From DATKYQ01 sp035528415 (GTDB taxonomy: Bacteria; Myxococcota; B64-G9), in assembly GCA_035528415.1 (NCBI GenBank), contig DATKYQ010000085.1, positions 11,217-75,216 on the forward strand: a DNA stretch of 64,000 bases. Reading direction: 5' to 3'. Shown here piece by piece: positions 8,059-17,239 of this stretch. The notes below the pieces were generated by a model, which was given only the letters and a program-made list of their open reading frames with translations, did no database searches and was not told where the DNA came from. Made by a program: the position numbers and the translations under genes. Every line of letters begins with the position of its first letter. Within the stretch, counting starts at the first letter, position 1.

Positions 8059-8619
8059 ATGAAAAGATTCATCACGGCGGTAACGGTACTGGCATTCGCG
8101 CTGTCATTCGCTCCGTTTGCCATGGCGGAAGGGCTGCAAACCACGGCCGGCACGATGCAACTCGGAGGAATTGGAACTTTCAACATCGAAATGACCATGC
8201 CCGACGTGGGAGACAGCGTAACCGGTTACAAGCTGAACCTGGCTCCCAATTTCGGATATTTCATCATCGACAACCTCGAGATCAGCGCGACCGTCCTGGT
8301 CGGCGTCGGCTTCGGCGACAAGTACGATAAGGCTGCCAAGACTCTCGGTTTCGGACTGGGCGCGAACTACTACCTGGCGGTGTCCTCGTTCGTGCTGCAT
8401 TTCGGCGCCGGCATCGGGATGGGTTTTCTGATTCCCGATGAAGGAGACACCCAGAAGTCGTTGGCCATCACCGCGCCCATCGGCCTGCTGATGCCCCTCA
8501 ACGATCACGTGGCTCTCGATCTGGGCATCCAGGTCAACTACATCATGTCGTTGGAGGATGGCGGCAACAGCTACTTCTCCTTGCCGATCGGCTACCTGGG
8601 CGTACAGGCGTTTTTCTAG
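8059..8619 (+). CDS. Small outer-membrane beta-barrel protein
   Basis: The 186-residue protein has a Sec signal peptide ending at AMA, then alternating hydrophobic strands rich in Gly and Tyr (YKLNLAPNFGYFII, LGFGLGANYYLAV, FVLHFGAGIGMGFLI, HVALDLGIQVNYIM), ending in a C-terminal Phe. This pattern fits an 8-strand OmpX/OmpW-like barrel. AGGAGG precedes the ATG. It is a single-gene unit behind a strong sigma-54 promoter and candidate enhancer sites, so its expression is probably conditional, for example on nutrient or envelope signals. The specific function is not identifiable. Confidence 0.8.
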   Translation: MKRFITAVTVLAFALSFAPFAMAEGLQTTAGTMQLGGIGTFNIEMTMPDVGDSVTGYKLNLAPNFGYFIIDNLEISATVLVGVGFGDKYDKAAKTLGFGLGANYYLAVSSFVLHFGAGIGMGFLIPDEGDTQKSLAITAPIGLLMPLNDHVALDLGIQVNYIMSLEDGGNSYFSLPIGYLGVQAFF

Positions 8620-8638
8620 AATTCTCTACACTTAACTA

Positions 8639-11614
8639 TTAGTTGCCCTGTTCGTAGCAACCTCGATCGATGGTGAGGCCGGCGCGATCCACGCCGTCTA
8701 AGGAAGTTCCGGCGCTGAACTCGCCATTCACGCTGGAGGGGTCCACGCCGTTGTCCAGGGCGTTCGTGCAATCCAGGTCCAGGTGGCTGTCATCGGGGCC
8801 GACGAAGAACGGATCGCCGGGCGCCAGGGTGTCGATCGCGTCTTCTGTGTAGCTGCCGTCCACTGCATCGAAACCATCCGAGTAAGTGTCATATCCATTT
8901 ACCGTGAGCGAGTGCGCCGTGTAGCTCTGCGGCACGTCAAGAGCCGTAACGCCCGAGTCGCCGGACGAGCGCCGCTGGGCGCGAAACAACGAGGCGATAC
9001 CATCCGTCTCGACGGCCAGGTTCACGAAATAGGCATCCGTGACCGAGGCCAGGTCGAGGACGCTCTCGGGGGCGTAAGGGTCAGTTCCGGTCAGGCGGCA
9101 GGTCAGGTTTATCACCCGGTCGGAGGTGACCGGGGTGGCCTCATCATCGTAGGCTCGAACTCCGAAACGGATGCAGCTTGCGAACTCGCCGTCGATCAGC
9201 AGGTCGTGGACCAGCACGCGATCTCCCAGATAGAGGCCCTGCTTCAGGCCGGGGCTGCCGTTGGCCTCTGCCTCAATTCTTAATCTGTCGAGGATATGCC
9301 AGCCGGGAGTCGATCTGTTGCCGGAGCCCTCGATCATCACGGCCCGGTCGTCCGCCTGACTGTCCGAGTCGACCACGATCGTGAAAAGCTCCATGCTTAC
9401 CGGCACCTCCACCTTGTGCAGCACAACTAACACTCCGGCATGCCTTTCCCACATCTCGTAGTAGGACCACAAGGGATCTTCTTCACTGCTATACAGGACG
9501 ACATCCTCGGGCTGGTCGCCCATGCCGCGCAGCGCAACGCCCCAGGGAATTATCGCGTCGCCGGCGTAGGAGTCGTACGGGTAGAGCTCGATGGTCCCGC
9601 CCGGCCAACTCGAAAAAACCGCCCGCTGGATCTCGTTGTCTTCAGACACATCGATCTCGCACTGCGCGCCGCCGCAGGTCGTGTCGCCCACTCTGACGGT
9701 CATGCGTCTGGGACCCGAGTGCGTGCTTCTTTGCTGGAAAGCTCCGGGCAGGATGTCTGTGCGACCATCGAGCGCTACTCCATCGAGGCTGATCCCCTCC
9801 CCTGGAATGAAACCGCCGGTCTGCTGGTTGGAATCGACAAGAAACTTCGGCACCAGCGGCGATTCCAGTTCGGCCTCGCCCAGCACATTGTCCTGAATAA
9901 CGTTAGTATCGTCACCGGGGTCGAGCCCGGCAACCAATTCGGCGTAACCTTCGACGACATTGCCGGTCACCACCAGGCCGGTAGTGCCGGTCGAGGCCTC
10001 GAGCAGAAGATCCTCTGTCTGTGTAAGAGCGAGAAAGACGTTGCTGGCAATGACGATACCCGAGCTGTCGCTCACGTCCGCCGGGCCGCCGGCATACTGG
10101 AAATATGCAAAGGTGTTGCCGATAAGATGCGTGTTGCTCAGTCCCGCAAGATCCCACCCGTTTTCGAAAAAGCCCGAGAAGTGACAGTTGCGCACAGTGG
10201 TATCGGAGCCCAGGCGCAGCGCCTCCTCGATCGAGTTGTTGCCGACGATCTCGGGTTGCAGGGCCATATTGACCACGTTCTCGATCAAGTGCCCGCCGCT
10301 GGCACCCGTCGAGTCGTCAGGCGCGGGCCAGGCCGAGATAGTCGCGTTCGAGCCCGCCATGCTTATCAACGTCAATCTCTCGACGTGAATATTGTCACCA
10401 TCCAGGTGTATCACTCCGTTGAACCAGCCGCCTTCGGGATGACACGCAACCCTAACATTGGCCGGGTCGATGCCGGGTGCGGCCCCCACGTACGACTCGG
10501 CCGGGATGTCGATCTCGCAGCCGGTGAACTCCGTTGTCGTTCCGAGATCGTCATAGAGCAAGAAGCGCGCCCCATCGGAAGGGGCAGCGTCCGCGGCGTC
10601 GAGCAGTCCCGTTGCGCCCTCGAAATCGCACTCGGTCGTTTGTCCCGCCCCGTCGTCGTGGGGACATGTGTCAGCCGCCGGTCCGATATGGTAGTCGGGA
10701 CATCCGCCGGCATTGGGAACATGCTGGCAGTCATTCTGCTCATCGCAGCTATCAGTTGTGCAGCCCACCCCGTCGTCGCAGAGCGAATCGTCGGGATCAT
10801 GGTGACAGGCCTCTTCCTGCGCGTCGCATGAATCGATCGTGCAATCCACCCCATCGTCGCAGTCGTTCGGCGCGCCGGTGCAGACTCCCCCCTGACAAGT
10901 CTCTCCCGTCGTGCAATACAGGCCGTCGTCGCAACCCTGGTCTTCCCTGTCCGGCCGGGCCTCGCAGCCATTAAATGTTTCGTTGCAAACCCCTTTGTTG
11001 CACTGGTCATCAAGCGAGGAGCAGTCCATTTGCTGACCACTGCACACTCCGGAGCCGTCGCAGCTGTCATCCGTTGTGCAATAAAAACCGTCGTCGCAGG
11101 CCGTCCCGGCCTGCGCGAAGTCATAGTTGCACTCATCCTCCAGACAAGTGTCGACGGTGCAAGGATCGTCATCGTCACAATCGGTATCGATCTGGCAGTG
11201 TTTCAGAACCCATTCGAGGTTGATCGTCACCGTGTGCACTCCGCTGCCACCGGACTCGGCCTCGGTACAGCCGCGTACAAACACCTCGCCGGCCTCGTTC
11301 TCGGCCTCGGCATAGAACAAGCGCAGCCCGGCCTGCACATCGAGCGGCCGGGGGTCGCCTTGCAACGGCATGCCGAAAGCAACTTCATCTTCTATCTGGT
11401 ATCCTGCATCGCCGACCGCCGCGCTGCCATCAATCAAGGCTGCGCAGCTAGATAGTTCTTCCGGTAAGACAGCCACTACCCGCACGCTGCGAGCCAGATT
11501 CTTTGCATCGTTTTCTGCCGGAAAGACCAGACTCACTAGAAAGATGCTCCCCCCGCCACACCCCCACAGCAGCAACAACACTACAGGTATTACAAGTATG
11601 CGCCAGAATCGCAT
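8639..11614 (-). CDS. Large Cys-rich lipoprotein with parallel beta-helix region
   Basis: About 991 residues. I chose the ATG at 11614, one base after the stop of the upstream gene, because the signal peptide with lipobox LLWGC then lies at the N-terminus. Residues ~140-313 form a Cys/Asp-rich tract with repeated CDDG-x-x-CT-x-D-x-CD units, like those of secreted myxobacterial proteins and possibly binding calcium. From ~330 on there are short repeating strands with Asn/Gly turns (for example IENVVNMAL, VRNCHFSGF, LIGNTFAYF, IVIASNVFL) typical of a right-handed parallel beta-helix (pectate lyase-like fold). A polysaccharide-binding or lyase role on the cell surface is possible, but I see no assignable catalytic residues. 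It forms an operon with the TPR gene upstream. Confidence 0.75.
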   Translation of the reverse strand: MRFWRILVIPVVLLLLWGCGGGSIFLVSLVFPAENDAKNLARSVRVVAVLPEELSSCAALIDGSAAVGDAGYQIEDEVAFGMPLQGDPRPLDVQAGLRLFYAEAENEAGEVFVRGCTEAESGGSGVHTVTINLEWVLKHCQIDTDCDDDDPCTVDTCLEDECNYDFAQAGTACDDGFYCTTDDSCDGSGVCSGQQMDCSSLDDQCNKGVCNETFNGCEARPDREDQGCDDGLYCTTGETCQGGVCTGAPNDCDDGVDCTIDSCDAQEEACHHDPDDSLCDDGVGCTTDSCDEQNDCQHVPNAGGCPDYHIGPAADTCPHDDGAGQTTECDFEGATGLLDAADAAPSDGARFLLYDDLGTTTEFTGCEIDIPAESYVGAAPGIDPANVRVACHPEGGWFNGVIHLDGDNIHVERLTLISMAGSNATISAWPAPDDSTGASGGHLIENVVNMALQPEIVGNNSIEEALRLGSDTTVRNCHFSGFFENGWDLAGLSNTHLIGNTFAYFQYAGGPADVSDSSGIVIASNVFLALTQTEDLLLEASTGTTGLVVTGNVVEGYAELVAGLDPGDDTNVIQDNVLGEAELESPLVPKFLVDSNQQTGGFIPGEGISLDGVALDGRTDILPGAFQQRSTHSGPRRMTVRVGDTTCGGAQCEIDVSEDNEIQRAVFSSWPGGTIELYPYDSYAGDAIIPWGVALRGMGDQPEDVVLYSSEEDPLWSYYEMWERHAGVLVVLHKVEVPVSMELFTIVVDSDSQADDRAVMIEGSGNRSTPGWHILDRLRIEAEANGSPGLKQGLYLGDRVLVHDLLIDGEFASCIRFGVRAYDDEATPVTSDRVINLTCRLTGTDPYAPESVLDLASVTDAYFVNLAVETDGIASLFRAQRRSSGDSGVTALDVPQSYTAHSLTVNGYDTYSDGFDAVDGSYTEDAIDTLAPGDPFFVGPDDSHLDLDCTNALDNGVDPSSVNGEFSAGTSLDGVDRAGLTIDRGCYEQGN

Positions 11615-11615
11615 C

Positions 11616-12512
11616 TCACTTGACCTCGATTCCATAGTGATACGGCCCGGAACTCGATCCGCCCGAGGTCAAGGCTACAGCCGTCCCGGTGGCGGCCCCG
11701 GCGACAACCACTCCCACCGCCGTCCAGAACCACCAGCTATTGTACCAACGAGTCCTGTCGGGCACGGCGGTTGCCGTAGAATCCACGCCCGCTGGCGGTG
11801 GCGCCGGGGTGGCTTCTAGCGGCGGCTGGCTGACAGCAACGATTGGAGGGTTCTTGGCAACCAGCTTAGGTGTCGTCTTGATTTCGAAAGCTTTTCCACT
11901 GGCGGCGGTTGTGAAAAGCACGCCACCATGCCGATTCAAGGCCTCGAAGTAGTATTTCAGCTTGTAGCCGGGAAGCTTTTCGGGCAATGAAAATTCAACC
12001 AGGCCCGTCCCCTTTATTATCTTGCTGAGTTGTTGTTCCCGGCTGCCCGAGACCCGGTATCGCAAGCGCACGGCAGCGACCAAATGGAAAGGATTTGCCT
12101 CCAGTGTGACTGTCAGCCGCAGGCCTTCGATTGCCTTTACATTCTTTGGTTGCTCGTGAGAGAGGCTTATCGGCTTCCTGTCGGAAGCCAGGCCCAGCGC
12201 CTGGTAGAAGGGCGGTGACAGCTTGGGAGAAACCAGTTTGGACAACCTGAACGACGGCTCGATCGCCAGCAAGCGCGAAAAGGCGGCGACCGATTTCTTG
12301 GTCTTACCGATAGCCGCAAAGCACAAGCCCTGCATACGATAGGCTGACACCAACGCCTTGTGATCTGCATTACGAGTATTGAGCACATTCTCGGCAGCCT
12401 TTACCGCCTGACGATACTCAAGCCGCTTGAAGTACTTCTCGGCCTGCTGCAGATCATCTCCGGCCTGGGCCGAAAATGGCAAAAGACAAGCTATCAAGGC
12501 TAACATGCGCAT
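11616..12512 (-). CDS. Exported TPR-like protein with C-terminal membrane anchor
   Basis: The 298-residue protein starts with a signal peptide (ALIACLLPFSAQA), followed by two to three helix-turn-helix repeats of TPR type (residues ~20-95: AEKYFKRLEYRQAVKAA, CFAAIGKTKKSVAAFSRLLAI). A beta-rich middle follows (~120-215), then a Pro/Ala linker and a hydrophobic segment (WWFWTAVGVVVAGAATGTAVAL, about 259-280) near the C-terminus. It is the first gene of a two-gene operon with the Cys-rich lipoprotein, whose ATG lies one base past this stop. It may help assemble or anchor that surface protein. No enzymatic motif is visible. Confidence 0.7.
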   Translation of the reverse strand: MRMLALIACLLPFSAQAGDDLQQAEKYFKRLEYRQAVKAAENVLNTRNADHKALVSAYRMQGLCFAAIGKTKKSVAAFSRLLAIEPSFRLSKLVSPKLSPPFYQALGLASDRKPISLSHEQPKNVKAIEGLRLTVTLEANPFHLVAAVRLRYRVSGSREQQLSKIIKGTGLVEFSLPEKLPGYKLKYYFEALNRHGGVLFTTAASGKAFEIKTTPKLVAKNPPIVAVSQPPLEATPAPPPAGVDSTATAVPDRTRWYNSWWFWTAVGVVVAGAATGTAVALTSGGSSSGPYHYGIEVK

Positions 12513-12581
12513 ATCGCTCAGGCTCCTCTAGCAAGGTAGAATTCCACAAAAACCTAGCATGGATTGCAAGCAATTGTAAAC

Positions 12582-12618
12582 GCCGGGGGCATGCCGGGGG
12601 CATGCCGGGGGCATGCCG
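12582..12618. repeat. Three tandem 11-bp repeats plus a partial copy
   Basis: GCCGGGGGCAT occurs three times head to tail at 12582-12592, 12593-12603 and 12604-12614, followed by GCCGG. The junctions create GCATGC palindromes. The array lies in the divergent gap between the TPR gene and the Ser/Thr kinase gene, about 60 bases before the kinase start, so it could be a regulator binding array or a slippage-prone tract. Confidence 0.85.
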
Positions 12619-12673
12619 GCCAAAGACGATGACCGGGTTTTTTGTCTTCTCGGCCGGATGAGGATACACTGGC

Positions 12674-14620
12674 TTGAATATGACCGATGAAAAACAGAAA
12701 CTCGGCCGCTATCAGCTTTTAGCGCTGCTGGCGACGGGTGGCATGGCTGAGATCTTCCTGGCGCGTCAGACCGGAATACGCGGTTTCGAGCGTCTGGTGG
12801 TGGTCAAGAGGATCCTGCCCCACCTGAAATACGAGAAGAAGTTTCTGGACATGTTCTTCGACGAAGCCCGTATCGCGGCCCAACTCAACCACCCCAACAT
12901 CGTGCAGATCTATGAATTGGGCCAGGAAGGCGACGACTTCTTCATAGCCATGGAGTACCTCGAGGGCGAGAGTCTGGCATACCTGGTAAGGGAGGCCAAC
13001 CGCGGCAAGCGCGCGCTATCCCCCGCGCTTGCCGCCGGCATCATCTCCCAGGTTTGTGACGGGCTCGACTGCGCCCATACCCTGGCCGACGAACAAGGCA
13101 ACCTGCTGCACGTAGTGCACCGCGACGTCAGCCCGCAGAACATCATCATTCTCTTCTCGGGCGGGGTGAAGCTGGTCGACTTCGGGGTGGCCAAGGCTGC
13201 CTCGAAGATTCATCAGACTCGGGTGGGCACTTTGAAGGGCAAGTTGGCCTACATGTCACCCGAGCAGTGCCTGGCTAATGACGTGGACCACCGTGCCGAC
13301 ATATTTTCTGCGGGAGTGGTGCTCTGGGAACTGCTCACCCGGCGCAGGCTCTTCAAGCGCGAGCAGGAAGCCGCGACCATCAACGCCATAGTCAACAACC
13401 CGATCCTGCCGGTTCGCAAGCTGAACCCCGAGATCTCCGTGGTCATCGAGACCATCGTTGCCAAGGCCCTGCAGAAAGATCCCCAGGACCGTTTTACAAG
13501 CGCCGGCGAGATGAGCATCGCTCTCAGGGAATACATTCGCAAAAGCTCGGCCGCGGCCGGTGTGCACGATCTCTCCGCCTTCGCCCACAAGGTTTTCGCC
13601 GAACGCGCCAGGACCAAGCGCCGCCTGCTGGACGATATCCGCGCCGGAGGCACCGGCCACTTCGCCCTGAGCGTGCTCAAGCCCGAAACCGAAGAGTCGA
13701 TCCCCTCGGGCTCGGGGGACTCGGGGTCGGATGTCAACGCGGGCTCACTCGAGATCGACGTCTCCGAGCCGCTCAGCAAGGAGATCGAAGAGCATCCCAC
13801 CCGCCAGGGGCCTTCTTTAGCCGAGATGAAAAAGAAATCTTCGACCGGGCTGCCGAAACCCGCACAGGCTATAGAAGAACCCTCGGGCGAGGTGCCCACC
13901 AGGCGCGTGCCGTCTCCCTTCGCCAAATCCGAAAAACTCGGCATCTATAACGAAAAGACAGAGATCTCGGCCGATCCGGATACCGTGCGCTCTGCGAAGC
14001 CGCTGAAGAAGCCGCCGCCACTCAAGCCGCCGGCGCCAGAAACCCCACCCACACAACCGCAAACCGGGCGCCTTGTGGCAATGGGAGCCGGCGTGTTGGT
14101 GGTGATCTTGGTTATGATCGCCTGGGCCGCGCTTTCGCGAAAAAGTCCCTTGCCCGGGGACGATACACCGGACCATTCTGACAATCTTGCAGATGCCGGA
14201 AACCTCTTGCCTCAGACGGCTGGCGTGATAACCACACCCGATGCCGGCCCCAATGTCGCCGACGGTCAAACCAGCAGTAGCGGTGCCACAAATAAGTTGG
14301 GCGACAGGAGCGTAGACGCTGGGCATGTCAAGCCGGCCGCTGACGAGGACAAGCTGTCGCGCCACGGCGATTCTTCCCCGAGGGTCATTGCCAGGCCAAA
14401 GAAAAGTCGGCCGGGATACCTGCGCCTGGATACAGCGCCCTGGAGCGAGGTCTACCTGGGAAAACACAAGCTGGGGATCACTCCCCTGCTCGGCGCCAAG
14501 CTTTCAGCCGGTACTCACCGACTGACTTTGAAAAATCCGCAACTCAATATAACAAAGTCGATCAACGTAACCATCAGACCGGGAAAGACAACCAGTGTAT
14601 TCCGCGAGCTGCAGCGCTGA
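12674..14620 (+). CDS. Transmembrane Ser/Thr protein kinase with PEGA domain
   Basis: About 648 residues from a TTG with GAGGA ten bases upstream; an ATG two codons later is the alternative. The kinase domain spans ~10-275: glycine loop LLATGGMAEIF, the VVVKRI lysine, HRDVSPQN catalytic loop, DFGVAK, and GKLAYMSPEQ in place of APE. A long acidic, Pro-rich cytoplasmic linker follows, then one membrane segment (about 473-495, MGAGVLVVILVMIAWAAL) and a periplasmic C-terminal PEGA domain (~578-645, YLRLDTAPWSEVYLGKHKLG). This layout is common in myxobacteria and related phyla. It should phosphorylate Ser/Thr targets in response to an envelope signal. Targets are unknown. Confidence 0.92.
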   Translation: MNMTDEKQKLGRYQLLALLATGGMAEIFLARQTGIRGFERLVVVKRILPHLKYEKKFLDMFFDEARIAAQLNHPNIVQIYELGQEGDDFFIAMEYLEGESLAYLVREANRGKRALSPALAAGIISQVCDGLDCAHTLADEQGNLLHVVHRDVSPQNIIILFSGGVKLVDFGVAKAASKIHQTRVGTLKGKLAYMSPEQCLANDVDHRADIFSAGVVLWELLTRRRLFKREQEAATINAIVNNPILPVRKLNPEISVVIETIVAKALQKDPQDRFTSAGEMSIALREYIRKSSAAAGVHDLSAFAHKVFAERARTKRRLLDDIRAGGTGHFALSVLKPETEESIPSGSGDSGSDVNAGSLEIDVSEPLSKEIEEHPTRQGPSLAEMKKKSSTGLPKPAQAIEEPSGEVPTRRVPSPFAKSEKLGIYNEKTEISADPDTVRSAKPLKKPPPLKPPAPETPPTQPQTGRLVAMGAGVLVVILVMIAWAALSRKSPLPGDDTPDHSDNLADAGNLLPQTAGVITTPDAGPNVADGQTSSSGATNKLGDRSVDAGHVKPAADEDKLSRHGDSSPRVIARPKKSRPGYLRLDTAPWSEVYLGKHKLGITPLLGAKLSAGTHRLTLKNPQLNITKSINVTIRPGKTTSVFRELQR

Positions 14621-14634
14621 TCGCTCAGAATTAT

Positions 14635-15999
14635 TTACTCGCCGTCCGCATCGATGCCCTGCAGCCGCTGGATGTCATCGCGTCTGGCTAGCACTTCGGG
14701 ATGCCCGGCGTAGCCTGCTGCCAGGCCCGAAAGAACCTGGTCCGCCTCGTCCAGTAGTCCCTGGCCGATGAAGAAATCAACCTCGGCCAGGGTGTCTGTC
14801 AGTTCCAGATCATCCTTGGAATGTGAAGCATCCTGCCGGCCGCCAGCTTCTGATTCGCCGGCCTGCGCGAGCAGGTCTTCGATGGCCACCATCATGGTCG
14901 TCTCTCGCCTATCTTCTTTCCCCGCAGCGGCTCCATCCCTGTCAGTATCTTCCTCCCAGCCACTAGAAAGATCATCCGTCACTGAAACCTCGGCGGTGTC
15001 TTCCCCTTCGTAGGGCTCGTCATCCAGCGACATCTGGTAGTCGGCGTCCAATTCTTCTGCGTCGCTCGCTTCTCCGGCCGCTTCGGCAAGCCGCACGGCA
15101 GGAAGCGGGGGAACCTCCGCGGGAGCGGTCTTCTTGATGAACGGTGTGATCTGCCTGACCCGGTCGAGCGCTTCCTCGGCCAGAGCTGCCTTGCCCTTCG
15201 CATTGGCCAGGCGCGCGAGGCGTTTGTAGGTTGCAATAGACTTATCAGGCTGGTTGAGGCCTAGAAAGGCCCGGGCCGCGAGCTCGAGCGTCCTGAGATT
15301 GTCCGACTGAAGGCGCAGCGGCAGCTCTAGGATCGCCATGGCGTTTTGCCACTCGTCCCGCTGCAGGTAATTTTCCGCGAGTGCATGATGAAGCCTGAGG
15401 CTCTTTTCTCCCAGTCGGATGGCGCGGTCGGCCACCATGATGAATTCGTCCAGGCGTCCGGCCTTCTTCAGATCCCAGGCGGTACGCAGGAACTCTTCGC
15501 GGGCTTTATCGGTCTGCTCCTGGCGAACGTACAGGCGGGCCAGGCGCATGTGACAGTCGAGATCGTCAGGCACCAGTTCCACGGCCCGCCGCAACACTTC
15601 AAACTCCTGCGGAACTAAATTGTTCTCTTCATACAGGCCGGCTGCTTTCAGAAGTTGCCCCACGGCGTCTCGTTCGAATTCCTTGTTGACCAGCTCGTCG
15701 GCCAGATGCAGGTGGGCTTCCAGCTGCAGCGGGTCGACCATCAGCGCTTGCTTGTATACCGCCTGTGCCCGCTCGGAAAAACCATCGCTCGAGTATCCCT
15801 GGGCTGCCCGGATGAACAGCTCCGCCGCCCGGTCCTTTTTCTTCTCTCTGGCCCACAGCTCGGCCAGCCGGTGCAAGGTCCAGGCGTCGTCCGGCTTGCG
15901 CTCGAGGAGAGTCTCGTACTCGCGGATGGCGCGTTTATTCTGACCCTTGGCCGCGAACTTGGCAGCCTTTTCCTTGACGATGCGGGTCTGTTCGCCCAT
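14635..15999 (-). CDS. Tetratricopeptide repeat protein with acidic C-terminus
   Basis: The 454-residue protein has no signal peptide and is probably cytoplasmic. Residues ~8-290 hold about eight TPR helix pairs (for example AIREYETLLERKPDDAWTLH, AQAVYKQALMVDPLQLEAH, FEVLRRAVELVPDDLDCHM, SIATYKRLARLANAKGK). An acidic, disordered stretch (~310-400) follows, and a final TPR-like pair (EVDFFIGQGLLDEADQVLSG) ends the chain. AGGGGA precedes the ATG. It lies convergent to the Ser/Thr kinase with a 14-bp gap and just after the thiolase operon, so it may be co-transcribed with that. It is a likely protein-interaction scaffold, with no enzymatic signature. Confidence 0.8.
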   Translation of the reverse strand: MGEQTRIVKEKAAKFAAKGQNKRAIREYETLLERKPDDAWTLHRLAELWAREKKKDRAAELFIRAAQGYSSDGFSERAQAVYKQALMVDPLQLEAHLHLADELVNKEFERDAVGQLLKAAGLYEENNLVPQEFEVLRRAVELVPDDLDCHMRLARLYVRQEQTDKAREEFLRTAWDLKKAGRLDEFIMVADRAIRLGEKSLRLHHALAENYLQRDEWQNAMAILELPLRLQSDNLRTLELAARAFLGLNQPDKSIATYKRLARLANAKGKAALAEEALDRVRQITPFIKKTAPAEVPPLPAVRLAEAAGEASDAEELDADYQMSLDDEPYEGEDTAEVSVTDDLSSGWEEDTDRDGAAAGKEDRRETTMMVAIEDLLAQAGESEAGGRQDASHSKDDLELTDTLAEVDFFIGQGLLDEADQVLSGLAAGYAGHPEVLARRDDIQRLQGIDADGE

Positions 16000-16024
16000 C
16001 CGGGTCCCCTGACGACGGCCCGAC

Positions 16025-17230
16025 CTACAAGCGGCCGATAATGGCGATCGAGCAAACGTTCATGAAAGGAAAACCGCCCAGGTTATGGGTCAGACCGAAG
16101 CGGGGATTATCTATCTGCCGCTCACCTGCCCGGCCGAGAAGCTGTAAGTACATCTCGTAGAGCATCCGCAGTCCGCTCGCCCCTATCGGGTGACCGAAAC
16201 ACTTCAGCCCTCCGTCTACCTGCGCCGGAATGCCGCCACCCCGGCGATCATAGAACCCGTCCAGCACATCGGCAACCGCCCGGCCGCGCTCGGAGATGTG
16301 CAAGTCTTCGTAAGTCACCAACTCGGTGATGGAGAAGCAGTCATGCAGCTCCATCATGCCGATCTCTCGGCGCGGGTCGGAAATACCGGCCTCGGCGTAG
16401 GCGCTCAGGCTGCACTTGTCGGTGGTAATGAAGTGATCGCCGTCCCAGTCGTCGTAACCCATCTCTTCTCCGCTCGAAAGAGCCAGCTGCAGGGCCTTGA
16501 CCGAAACGATTTCTCCTGTTCCCATCTGGCGGGCCTTCTCGACGGTGGTCACGATGGCGCAGGCGGCGCCGTCCGAGACACCGCAACAATCGAACAGGCC
16601 CAACGGATGGGCGATTATCGGCGCGGCCATCACCTGCTCGACGGTCACCTTCTTGCGCAGGTGAGCCTTGGGATTCAGCAGGCCGTTGTCGTGGCTCTTT
16701 GCCGAAACGTGGGCCATGGCCCGCTTGAGCGTCAGGTCGTCGACAGCATACTTGGCCGCGTAGGCGCTGGCCAGTTGGGCGAAGGCGCCGGGCGCGGACA
16801 GGTTGGGAAACCAAAGCCAGTTCAGAGTGCCCGCCCCGGAGCCCGGATTGGGCAACCCGCCGTAGCCGGTGTCCTTGAGCTTCTCCACTCCCAGGGCCAG
16901 GCAAATGTCGTAGGCGCCCGAGGCGACCGCGTAGACCGCCCCGCGAAAAGCCTCGGTCCCGCTGGCGCAGTAGTTCTCGGTTCGTGTAACGGGGATAAGC
17001 GGGGTACGCAGCGCCCGTGAGAGGGGCAAGGCGCTCTTGCCGACGTTGACTTCTTCCATACAGGTGCTCAGCCAGGCTGCCTCGATGTCACCTCGCTCGA
17101 TGCCTGCGTCTTCGAGGCACTCATCGAAGGCTTCTACCATGAGTTGCTCGGCGCCGACGTCCCAGCGCTCTCCGAATCTGGTACAGCCCATCCCGATTAT
17201 CGCCACCTTGTCCTTGATTCCCGTGGCCAT
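16025..17230 (-). CDS. SCP-x/archaeal-type thiolase
   Basis: The 401-residue protein belongs to the non-classical thiolase branch (SCP-x-like, also the archaeal acetoacetyl-CoA thiolase). The nucleophile Cys88 sits in ENYCASGTEAF, HDCFSITELVTYEDL carries the conserved Asp/Cys block, and CFGHPIGASGLRM holds the catalytic His, so the active site looks intact. In archaea this branch works in complex with an HMG-CoA synthase through a DUF35 protein. Here the next gene upstream fuses an HMGCS-like domain and DUF35, with only a 9-bp gap, so a physical complex is likely. The substrate is unknown; a beta-ketoacyl-CoA produced by the adjacent SDR is plausible. Confidence 0.9.
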   Translation of the reverse strand: MATGIKDKVAIIGMGCTRFGERWDVGAEQLMVEAFDECLEDAGIERGDIEAAWLSTCMEEVNVGKSALPLSRALRTPLIPVTRTENYCASGTEAFRGAVYAVASGAYDICLALGVEKLKDTGYGGLPNPGSGAGTLNWLWFPNLSAPGAFAQLASAYAAKYAVDDLTLKRAMAHVSAKSHDNGLLNPKAHLRKKVTVEQVMAAPIIAHPLGLFDCCGVSDGAACAIVTTVEKARQMGTGEIVSVKALQLALSSGEEMGYDDWDGDHFITTDKCSLSAYAEAGISDPRREIGMMELHDCFSITELVTYEDLHISERGRAVADVLDGFYDRRGGGIPAQVDGGLKCFGHPIGASGLRMLYEMYLQLLGRAGERQIDNPRFGLTHNLGGFPFMNVCSIAIIGRL

Positions 17231-17239
17231 GTTTTCTCC

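Noticed and set aside
9440..10831. Long plus-strand reading frame of 463 codons
   Set aside because: It is antisense to the Cys-rich/beta-helix lipoprotein, whose signal peptide, repeats and coupled neighbour support the minus strand.
12582..12618. Tandem repeats as a CRISPR array
   Set aside because: The units are 11 bp with no spacers and no cas genes are present.
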